A stretch of DNA of 64,000 nucleotides, taken from the NCBI GenBank assembly GCA_947359465.1, contig OX375883.1:21043828-21107827 (forward strand), given 5' to 3'. The stretch is from Metellina segmentata (Eukaryota; Arthropoda; Arachnida; Araneae; Tetragnathidae). Positions 12,101 through 24,200 of the stretch are shown one piece after another; position 1 is the stretch's first letter, and every line of letters starts with the position of its first letter. The translations under genes were made by a program, and so were the position numbers. The notes under the pieces were generated by a model. That model was given only the letters and a program-made list of their open reading frames with translations, was not told the DNA's origin and did not search any database.

Positions 12101-15100
12101 CGTGGAGAGTGGGGTGAAAGCTCAGGTGTTGCCTGGTCATCTAACTGCATCTAAATTATACAGTGTTGTCATCGAATCTTTCCTTTTGGGATTGACCCCG
12201 GACCGCCGTTAACAGCCTGTGGAGGGTACGAATTGAAAATCGTTCTCCTTGCCAGGAGCAGACGATTCGCGTAATATCGCTCTTTCTCTCTCGGCGCAAG
12301 TTTGTAATGCGCATGCGCGAAGCATTGCGAACGGAGCGCGTTTCAATATTCTTACTTCTTAACTTTCCCTTTTCGGTTGTTGTTCGTCTCTCTCTTCGTC
12401 TTGTCGAATAAATTATTGTGTTCTAATTCATGTTGTATTAATTGCACACCAACGAACACCACAGCCCGTTGTGTTGCTCCAGTACGATGTTAACTAAAAT
12501 ACCTACCTACCTCAATATTAAATCGCTTGAATTAACGTCCCACTGGAGCAACCCGACGGGCTATTGAAGACAGTCAGGGATCCATAGCGAAGAGAAAGAA
12601 CCGAGGACAACACCACGTAATTTAGAGCCATGGACAGATGACGAGGACCACACCTGAGCTGCACCCCACTCTCCAAGCTACCACATCCTGTCAATGTGAG
12701 GGCTTTTGAGGCCACGACAGGTTTAATGTGCACCAGTCCTCACGTAAATGACGGTCTTTGGTTGGTAGGTAGTTGAATTACGTCGCACTGGAGCAACACA
12801 ACGGTCTTCTGGTGATGATCCGGGATCTTAACCGACAACGCCTGGTAATTTCGAACTGCGGTCGAATGACGGAGTGGACTCCACTCCCCAAACTTTCATA
12901 CCATGCCACCGTGAGGACATTTGAGGCCACGACGGATTTAACGTACACCAGCTCCTTTTGTACACGACGGTCTTTGGTTGAAGTCGCAGTCCTCTGGTTG
13001 CTTTTTTAACCGGGCCACTGAGGTATTTGAGCATTGGTTAAAGCAGCTTTATTTTCAAATTATTATGGTTTGCTGAGATTTAGTTTATTTGAATTCTTTA
13101 AAAGTATGGGTCTTTCTGACCAGGGTTCCCACTCTATTTCAGAAATAAAATTCCCTGACTTTTCCAGGTTTTCCAGACTAATTTTTACAAAATTCGAGGT
13201 TATACTTAAGCAGTTCACTACAGTTTTAAGGTAAAAAAAAACAACCAAGAAATAATTTGGCATTCAAAACCAATAATATAAACCAATTTAAGAATTATGC
13301 ACTGTAAAAATTAACACACATAGCATAAGTAGTTTTGCATTAAAATAACTTATTCAAATAATCCAACATATTTTATATAAAAATCAATTTGGGAAATAAT
13401 GTATCATAAGCACGAAATTCTTCAATTTAAGACAGTGGACGAAACAAAATTCTTTACCTGTTAAATGTTAGCCATTTCTTTAGAAATGGGTTGAAAAATT
13501 TCATTCATAAAATAAAGATACGAAAGTACAGCTACACTCTACGTTTATGAGTGATGGAAACTGCTTGGCGATTTTTTTGCCGTACTTCTAGTAGCGAGTT
13601 ACGATGAATTAAGGCAACCCATCTTTCGTTACGCTTGTTGTGGTTTTCATGGCTACCTCGGCAAACGGAAACTCTCAATTTTCATTTAGAATTTTCTAGA
13701 AAGTTCTTCCAAAATCCGTTAAAGTCGTTTGATTTCATTGATTCGTTAGAAAATTATTCTTTTCTCCCATTGGTTATTTGTTTTAAAAATATCCTTTGAT
13801 TGCATTGGTCCTTTTAAATCGTTTTCTGTGATACCATTGATCCATTTATATGTATTTTGACAGTTATGGAATTTTTATTTTACTATAATAGTTTTCACGA
13901 AAAGATTAAGAGTTTTTTTTTTTTTGACCATTTTCGTTTTCATCATTTTTTTACGAAAGAATTCTGACGTTATCAGGTTGTATTATTTCTTGCTTTTTTT
14001 ATTTTGTAAATCTTTTTCTTTTTCAACATTCCCACTGTATTTAATGTAATTGATAAGTTTCAGGGTATTCTTACCCAACATTCGTAGCTTAATTTCTCTG
14101 CTGGTTCACAAATGTGTTTTGATATGTGCTTAAACTTACTACTTTTTGTGAAAGTTTAAAAAAAAATATACTTTTTAAAACGTTCTGAAATGTATTTAAA
14201 AAGTGTGTTGTTCAAAGAAAAACATTTGTGACAGAAAAAGAGTTAAGAAATAATTATTTCCTTGGCGACTTTAGAAGTGCGCCAAAAAAATTGCCAAGGC
14301 CGTCGCCATTGCTCATAAAAGTAGAGTGTAGCTGTTCCGATACGAAACTGTACGAATCTTACAGGCTTCTTTTCACCAAAGCGTCTGAGAAGACAAGACT
14401 AATCATTTTACAGGTCATTGAAACGATTTTCCAGGTTTTAGACGAAAATGAGCAATTGTTTTGACGTTTCCCTGAATTTTTTGGAAAAAATTAAATTTCC
14501 TGACGATTCTAGGTTTTTTCTGACCACTGTGAACCTTGTCTGACCTAACGCTTCCCATAATTGCAATGTTACGCCTTTCATAAAACATAGAAGTTTTCCT
14601 GCAAGGGAGCACTTCCAATACCATGATGTATGCCACAACATTTAGGAGAACATGAACATAATCGTGAAGAACAAGACATTTGTCTGTTGACGTTTACAAA
14701 TACTGAAGTGGTGAAGTTTTTATAAAATACTTCCGCACTCTAAATGTATCATAGTAAGCAGAATATAATGCAGATATTTGGGCTACCAGTCAAATAATTT
14801 GTAAAATACTGGTATAATATTTTAAAAATTGCAGCAAAAAAGCCTCTTAAACCCTATTTCAGTAACAATTTTAGAAGCTGAAATACAAAGCGAATCGGAC
14901 AAAGCATAAAATATGCTTAGTTATTCAACATAGATGTAGATTTTGTCAAGTAGTTTAAATTTTAAAATTAAGAAATTACAAATTTTCTTAATTAGGTTTT
15001 CGTGATAATACAGCAACCACAGATTGCGATGTTTTCCTCCCTTGATTGCTGTGCCTGGAGTTAAAACTTAGACATTGAAAAAATTTCTCCCATAAGAAAA

Positions 15101-15158
15101 ATGCATAAAACTCTTTTGTAGTCCGCTGTTGACAAAAAAAGGAATAAATTTTCGTTAA

Positions 15159-15203
<45 letters not shown>

Positions 15204-18200
15204 AATTAAAAAAAAAAGTCCGCAAACCTTTCGTTTTATGGAAATGAGTTAACACCAGGTAAACAAGTGAAAAGGTCAAGTTCCTTTGATCTAAGGAACT
15301 GAAAGTTTGGTCTTTATTTTGAAATTTTAATACGGTAAATTTTAACAAGACATGAAAAACTCCAAAACCCTGAAGTCAGCACAAGACATACAGAAATGCA
15401 CTGATATATCATTGCAAAAGGCATACCCAAATCATTGCAAAAGGCATAGAGATTAACAGATACTTTACCGTATTTTGTAATGGCCCGCATGAGATCTAAA
15501 AATGTCAGAGACACGAGAAAATTGCACAGCCAGTTGACAGACGTCGCAATGGAGTAACAGGTGCTACGGGCCCACAAGGGGTAGATCTCAGAGTTGATGG
15601 TCCACGGCATGGATCCCATTCCTGAAAGAGATTACTTTGTTTTACAGAATATGACATTGGAAGCACGAGACAGAAACTTCTTGCAATTAAACACACATTT
15701 TGTCTATCAAATTAGACTTCAATCGGTCGCTGACAACATTAATAACTGTGACTTTATCATGTGTTGATTTAAACTCTCTTGATTTCAGAAGTTGAAGTGC
15801 ATCGTAAGATCCAGACGGAAGCTCCAAATAACATTCTTTGAGGATGCTTAAAAGAGGTCTCGGTTTGAATTATTCGGCAAGCCACACTCGTACAAAACTT
15901 CGAAGGGCTGCAACTTTTCACGCATGCAGGAAGAGTGGGACATCATTGAAAGGATTAATCAGGGAGAAAGGTGGTCGCAAGAGATCTAAATAAAGAGCAA
16001 AACCAGACGGGTTGTGACGTAGCGGGAGATCCTGAGCAGAAGCTCTCTATCTCCGGAATGACGATGCTTGCAGAATAGCTGGATGTTTCCTGAAGTTAGT
16101 TGTGGAGGTGGAGCAATCATGGGCCAATCAAACGGTCGGGTGTAATCACGTGACAGATATACTTAAAACTCGTGCCAGGATGTGGGATGCAAAGGGAATG
16201 AAACGAGTGGGTGGAACTTGCTCGTGACGAGCAATAAGCAAAAGTTTTACACAGGCGCCTCAATCCTATGATAGGACTTTACGCAAGTCCAACTTGATTG
16301 GCTAATCGGATCACATGACCTAGATAGGTATGTCATCACGGTTTATAGTTGTTGGCGATTTATCTCTTCTTTTCTGCTTTCTTCTTTTCTTTTCAGACCC
16401 ATGGCTATGGGTGGGTAGAGGTGGGAGCCGAAAATTGTATCCTTTTATAAAAAAGTTAATAATTATATAAGTTAGTGTTTTATGTATGCTTTTTGTTACA
16501 TCAGAATGGTCCTAAGCCAGCGGTGGATACGACACAATCATCCTAAAGCAAAGGGGACGGCAGAGGGGCGGAAAAATATCAGTTGGTAGTGAGTTCAGGA
16601 GTGGATCTTAGATTATTTATGTAAAATCAACGGAAGCTTGGAAAAATATAAAAAGGGTATTAAAAATTGGGAAAAGTAAATTAGAATGAAAAGGAATTAA
16701 ATTTGAATTTTTTTTAAATAATTTGGAGGATCTAAAAAGTTTTTGAAAAATATCAGTTGGTAGTGAGTTCAGGAGTGGTTCTTAGATTATTTATGTAAAA
16801 TCAACGGAAGCTTGGAAAAATATAAAAAGGGTATTAAAAATTGGGAAAAGTAAATTAGAATGAAAAGGAATTAAATTTGAATTTTTTTTAAATAATTTGG
16901 AGGATCTAAAAAGTTTTCCGCCAGCTGGGTTCGAACTGGGGTAGTCATCCTCCGCTGCCGACGCTAATCTGAATGTGGGTGACTTTAGCCGTTAGGCCAT
17001 CGTTGCTTCACGAAAAGAAGCTCTTTAAAGTATAAGTACCCTTTAATATAAGTTTGCAAGAAATACTACTAACAACAACCATACAACATATATATGAAAA
17101 TGAGGAGCAAATCAGAGTCAACTTGTCGGACACTTACGCTGTACGCTGAGGCGATAGTGTAAGTATTGTATTTCTACGAAACAACGCGCATATTCAAAAT
17201 CAAATGGTTACTGCAACAATCAGATTGGCGAGATATCCAAGTGAAGCCAAGCCCGTGAAACTAGCCAATCAAGTTGGACTTGCGTAAGGTACTATCATGA
17301 GATTGAGACGCTTCTAAGTTTTACAGTTGTTAAGGGGTGGAGTTAGCTTAGAAGTAACATTAAGTGCTAAGATTTGAGAAATTAAGGTTTAAAAAGTGAT
17401 TAAGGTGCTAGATATATAGGATTAATATTATATTGGCTCTTGGCCGTTTACAATTTCTCAGACGAAAGTCATATCTGGGCAGAAAGAACATGATGGTACG
17501 AATCTCGACTCATTTTAATCTACAATGCAACACTTCAATTAATATAATTTTTACTCAAACTTGCTTTTCGGATGAATAAGAGGGTCATTATTGTGTTTAT
17601 TTAAGATACCTCATCGTTTCAGAAGTTGAGCTGTATCGTAAGATTCAGATGAAAAGTTTAAAATTTCTTCAGTATTTTTTCTATTTTAGGGCCAAACCAA
17701 AAGTTTATAAAAAGCCTGTCAAACCCAAGATAATAGTACTCGGATCGTTTGCACTTGTATAATAAATGTGATAATGGAATTCTCAAATCGGTTACACTTG
17801 CATTACAAATATAACTAGCCACTGCGTAGCTAGCCCGGCGTTGCCCGTGTCCGTGGTGTTGGTTTGCACCACGGGCAACGCTGTGATGTAAGGCAGTGGT
17901 CCCTAACCCCCGGGCCGGTACCGGTCCGTGAATCAAATGGTACCGGGCCGCCCAAGGAATATTAAATTATTTCCATTTTATTTACTTTGTTGTATTTATC
18001 TCGGGTTTGTGCGGTTCTTATCTATGAAATGTCCACTCAAATTAGGAGGTGGTAAATCGGAACTTGAAATTTGTTCAGTTACTAGAGCTTCAATTATGAT
18101 TTCTGAATTCTGCATGTCTCTATTTTCCAATTTTGACAAATGTGACAAACTGTTTTCAAGTTTGCAGACAGAGTAGCTGCATTTAAAGCCAAACTGAAAT

Positions 18201-21200
18201 TGTGGGAAAGGCGCGTGAGCAGAGGCATTTTGGACATGTTTCAGACATTAGCGGGGAGTTTAGGCGAGACTGAGCCTAAACATTCATTCTCCTAGTTGGT
18301 GCACGATCACCTGTCTTTGCTTTAAAAAAAGAGCTAGCTAAAGAGCCACGAACTAGTAAAGAATGGATCCGCAACCCATTTGTCAACAAATCAGGCGAAT
18401 CTAGCATGTCTGTGCAAGAAGATCAACTGTAGGAGATTGCAAATGAAGGCAGCCTTAAAACTACGTTCGAGACAGCAACTCTGCCGGTGTTCTGGATTAA
18501 AGTCATGGCGGAATACCCTGAGATTGCCACCACAGCACAAATTAATATTGCCATTTCCGACAACCTATCTGTGTGAAGCGGAGTTTTCTGCAGTGACAGC
18601 AACCAAAACAACGGAATGAACTGGACATAAGCAATACACTTCGGGTGTCATTACTTCCTATTATCACCAGATTAAACCGTCTCGTTGCAAAGAAACAAGC
18701 TCAGGATTCTCATTGATTTAGCGTTATAGTGAGTTAAAATGTTAAATCACCTTATATTCATATTTTGGTGTAATTGTATTTTATTTTGAAGGCATGTTTA
18801 AATACAATTAAATTAAAATTATTATAAATCAAAACTATCTAAAATATAAAAAATCAACGTCTCCCCCCCCACACACACACACTCAGCGGGCCGCGTTAAA
18901 ATTATCAAACGTTGATCCGGTCCGCGGCGATAAAAAGGTTGGGGAGCACTGATGTAAGGTATTAATCTGGTGTAAAATTTTCCGCAGATTTCAAATCCGT
19001 TGAAGATATATTCAATTTAAAAATTATTTATTTAAAGAAAATCGCATTTTTAGGTACCAATCTAAACTGAAATTTTTCGCAGATTTCAAATTCGTTGAAA
19101 TTTTTACTCTATCTTTAACGGTCTAGGAGATAGAAAAAAAGAACTGTGACTGTAAATCATTCGTCGGGCAAAATCAAAGCGTAATCGAAAAAAATAATTT
19201 CCTCCGCGTTCTGTCGGAGGAACGACCAACGGCTGACGTGGTAAGGTCATTTCCGGCGTTTCTTTTCTCTGTGGAAGTAACGCGTTGAAAAACCGACGGA
19301 GAATAAAACTATTGAATTCATTTAAAAATTATTTATTTAAAAAAAATCATATTTTAAGGTATGAATTTAAAGTGAAATTTTCCGCAGATTTCAAATCCGT
19401 TGAAATTTGTACTCTTATCTTTACCAATTCCGTGCTACCTGTGTGCCAAATCGCAATGCTGTAAGTGCCATAGAATCGTCAGGATTTTGCGGCCACCGAA
19501 AACAAACACTTCCTTTTATAATAGTAGAGATACCTCTTCGTTTCAGAAGCTGAGCTGTATGGTAAGATTCAGATGGAAAGTTTAAATTTTTCTCAGTATA
19601 TTTTCTATTTTAGGGCCAAACCAAAAGTTTATAAAAAGCCTGTCAAACCCAAGATAATAGTTCTCGGATCATTTACACTTGCATAGTAAATGTAATAATG
19701 GAATTCTCAAATCGGTTACACTTGCATTATAAATATAATTCTCGGATTCATAAAAAATACGTTTTAACTAGTATTGAAATTTGAAATATTCATGTAGCGA
19801 TTACTGCAATTAATATCGATCGACGAATAGCGTCCTTCTATGCGGAGAGGATCCATGAAATTGAAACTAACTTTAACATAGAATATCTCGGGATATATTC
19901 ATAGTTAAGTCATGAAATTTAGCAATCGAAGATATTTCAAAAGGCTTTCGTGTGTCTTATTCGGCTAGCAGTACAGTGTCAAATGCCTATTGGGTATCAG
20001 TTGAATTAACGTCACACTGGAGCAACACAGCGGGCTATTGGAGACGATACGGGATCAATTCACGAAGGGAAGGATCCAAGGACAACGCCTAGTCATTTTG
20101 AACCGAGGTCGGAAGACGAGAACAGCACCTGAGCCGGGACCCCCACTCTCCATACTTCCACAACACGCCAACAGGAGAACATTTCAGGTCCCGACAGATT
20201 TAACTAGCCACCACGTACACGACGGTCTTTGGTTGGACCGAGATTCGAACTCGCAACCCACCAATTGCTAATTCGCTATTCTTCCAACTGGGTTACGGAG
20301 ACCCATGGATGTTTCGTATACCACATTATACTCTACCTCTCTATATTAAACAAAAGTTACCGCCGCCGCCGCTGTCACAGGATTGAAAACTGTGTTGTTT
20401 AGCTCGATTCTTAGACGGTTTCTCGAGAAAGTAAAAATCAGAAAAATATGAAATTAACATGGTTTGTTCTTCATCGTGTTCCCTGGACAATTGTGAAGAC
20501 CTTTTTCCGATGCGGTTATTAGTTTAGGGTTTATTAAGTGTCAAAGTTGAACAAGCGAAATTTCTTCCGCGAATGAGCAAAACACATACAAATTTTCAGT
20601 CTTCAGCCGTGAGTTTTTTTTCAAGAATACCTCGCAACGTAAATGTTTGCAGCTCGTCGAGTTTTTTTAGAAATTTCAATTTGGTTCTTGATAGTATTTT
20701 TTTGAAATTCGGGAAAATTCGGGACATTTTCGTTATTTTTTTTAACTGTCATATCTATATCTTATTACTATTAGTTTGTAATTTTGAAAATATCGCAGTA
20801 TACCTCAGAATGTACTCTTTCTTACGGTATAATTATTTTTGAAATTGGTTAATAAATAAATTCGATGCGATCAAAAGTTAGTCATACAAAATTCGGAATC
20901 ATTGGATATTTTCGCTACTTTTTGTTAAAACTATCATATCTACAGCTTAATACTATTATTTATTAAATTTGTGAACATCACTGAATACATTACATTATAC
21001 TCTTTCTTATAGTGCAATTATTTTTTTTAATTGGTTAATAAATAAGGGTTGGCGAGCGTAAGCGAGTTTTTTTTGTTACTTGGGGGCGGAGCCCCGAAGT
21101 AACAAAAAAAAAAAAAAAAAATCTACGCACCAAGAAGAAGTTGAGCCGGGCTCGATCCACTTGCAGTGACGCTGACTGGGGACGTATTGTCTTCAGTGAC

Positions 21201-24200
21201 GAGTCCCGTTTCCAACTATTTCCTGACGACAACCGCATACGAGTCTGAGACGTCCAGGGCAACGTGGGGATCCCGCCGTTACTATCGCACGTCACACATG
21301 CCCACAATAGGGCGTTATTGTCTGGGGTGCCATCTCCTTTGATAGCCGGATCCCTGTCACATTTACAGCACAGCGCTACGTAGACGACATTCTACGACCG
21401 CTTGTGTTCCCGTTCCTTTTGCGACACCCCGGACTTACTTTTCAACAAGATACTGCCCGACAGCACACGGAACATGTTGCTACGAATTGTCTTCGAGCTT
21501 TCACAACACTTCCTTCGCTAGCTATGTCTCCTGGTCTCTCTCCCACAGGGCACATTTGGGACATTGTGGGAACGCGACTGGAACCATCCCGGATTGTTGA
21601 CCATTTAGCTCGACAGTCGGAGACAATGTGGGAAGGAATTCCGCAGGACACCATCAGGGAACTTTTTCAGTGTATTCCACGCCGGGTGAAGCATCCCGGC
21701 CAGAGGTGGACCAACGCCTTATTGACTTCCTCCCTTTGTAACAGTCAAACTCTGAATTAAATCATTCAATTGTTCTGAAGTTTGAATCGTTTGTTTTTCT
21801 ATGTATGCTCTTCACATCCACACATTTTTATCGTGATCGGACAACTCCTTCTTGGTGCGTCGAATTTTTTTGTTATAGATTGTATATTTCATTCATGAGC
21901 ACGCGAAGAAATGAAAGGAAATTTCAGTGAATCGTTACCTGGGGCAAAGAAGAACAGATACAAGAGCAATCCCAGGAAAGTGACCCAGGAATAGTCGGTG
22001 GGGCACCAGTCATATGCCCAGGTCACGTGGGGTTGGAGGTTGGTGGTGTTGCACGGGCCTAACTTCGAAAACTCGTGATTGGCAACAGAAGCGAGGCAGG
22101 TTCCATCAAGAGTGCCGTTGCCAAACTCCGTGAAGCAAAATCCACAGGTTTTGCTGTCAATACATCCGGTGCAGGAGCTGATGGAGAACGAAAGTAAAGT
22201 TTAGAGATAATCGTTTGAATTTGACTTATTAGAACTTTTTCAATTGATGGAATTAATACAGGGAAATATTTAATGCCACGAAATAGAAGAATCGATTTTT
22301 ACATAGTGTTAAGAGACACACAAACTTTACAAAAATATAAGTGGCAAGAGGATTAATTGTTTTTGGAAGTGTTTGTTATGTGCTTTCTCGGTAAAAAGTA
22401 AATGAATTTATATAGAAAAAAAATTGACAAATATTTTTGAATTAATAAATCTTTTAAAGATATGGATAAGGCGCCAACCTGGCGATCGTTTGTGGAAAAG
22501 GGCTGTTTTGTCGCCAACTTGGCGATTATGGAAAACAATCACGGAGAATCTGTAACGGCTTCAATGTCTGAAAATTTCAGATCAAAGTTGTTTTTGAAAA
22601 GGAATTTTACAACCCATTCATATTTTTTGCTCTAAACGGGAAAACTATGCCTTAATATCAACAGATTAAAAAATTTCGATCATAAATAAATTTAAAAAAA
22701 ATGTATATTACTAAATAAAAATTTCAAAAATTTGTTATGTACTCGCAATAATTCGAGTTTTTCTATTGCAACCATCAAAACTTAACATCATGAGCTTTGA
22801 TAGGTACCATTAGCAGTTATGCATTGATTACAATTTATGAATTAAAAACGACAGCAATTGTACTGATTACATTTTGAGAATATAAAGGGTATACCTGCAT
22901 AAAGAACACATAAAATCAGACCGGGAAATAACTTGCTCTAAATGAATGATCGCAAGAGTTAATAAACAAGAAAGCAAAGCAATCGAGATACCTGAAAGCA
23001 TTGCAGATAGTATTGTTGATTGAAGGATCATGGTACGTAACGCCAGGTGCGTATATTTCTGCCAGTTGAAAGCTGACTGCCAACAAAGTCAAACTCAAAA
23101 TGACGCCTGCAAACAAATCAATCAATCGGTGCTTAATATAGAGACTATGTAAACACATTATTTAATAATTCACATGGGCGAAACTTCAAAAGATGACTAG
23201 GTAGGTTGAAGGGGTGACTCCGAAGAATGCCAGCACCGCGACTAGTAGTCTATAGTACTGAGAAGACTAGGGGTAGGTAGTTGAGTTAATCCTCAAAACT
23301 GACTAGATATCTCGTCCTTCAAAATCTGTCACGTTGATGCGGTGTGGAAGTTGGGAGAGTGGGGTTCATCCCGGACTGTCGTCAATAACCTGCTGTGTTG
23401 ATCCAGTACGATGTTGATTAAAATACTTAGCACCAAAATCTGACCAATTTCGCTATTGACAAGATACACTACCCTACAATAATGGACCGGACGCCAGCGG
23501 ATTTGCATAAAATCCGACTACTTGTTTGGGGGTGTTTTTCGTGGTATGGCCTGGGACCTTTGCATGCTGTTCCTGGTCAATTGAACGCCGAAGCCTGCAT
23601 GAATATTTAGGACAATCAGGTTCTTCCTACGCTTTAGCAATTTTATGAAATGGACGAATGTTACTTCCAGGACGACAACGCTCCGTGTCATGCTGCAGCC
23701 TCCATCAAGCAGTGATATCGAGATACGGATGTAAAACGTCTTCCCTGACCTGCTCAGAGTCTCGACCTAAACTCCGTAGAACGAGGCGCGAGTTCGAGCG
23801 ACGCTTACGGACCAGGGAACCCCATCCGAAATCTACAGCTGAACTGGCGACATTCTTGCAGCAGGAATGGACACACATAGCCATAGCTGTGTGTTCAAAC
23901 CTTGTTGAAATATGTCCAGAAGGGTTGTTAGTGTCACTGGAGCAAGCGGGGGACCATCCCCCTATTGAAGTATGTATTCTTTCCCTTATGCAATCACATT
24001 TAGCTGTCCGATCCATTAATGTAAGGTAGTGTATCTCAAGATATTGCTGATTTTAAAAAAATGAAGACGAGATCAAGATCTAATCAGTTTTCTTCCAACG
24101 TCGAGATACCACATCCTTTAACATCTGGTCGGTTTTGTTTATGACGAGATATCTCGTCGAGACAACCACCAGGCGGGGCGACGTCTACACTAGAGCAACG

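Larger units (their letters stand above)
17606..19745. repeat. About 207-bp direct duplication bracketing a Helitron
   Basis: 17606-17813 and 19531-19745 are about 90 percent alike by eye: ATACCTC(A/T)TCGTTTCAGAAG, GGGCCAAACCAAAAGTTTAT, and TTACACTTGCATTA(C/T)AAATATA. The Helitron lies exactly between them. Confidence 0.85.

Noticed and set aside
16920..17013. Candidate tRNA gene with long variable arm (minus)
   Set aside because: The acceptor stem ends do not complement and it lies inside a fold-back element; treated as tRNA-derived.
23658..24029. 123-codon plus-strand frame as a host gene
   Set aside because: It overlaps the Tc1 relic in a frame different from the DDE motif and has no family resemblance.
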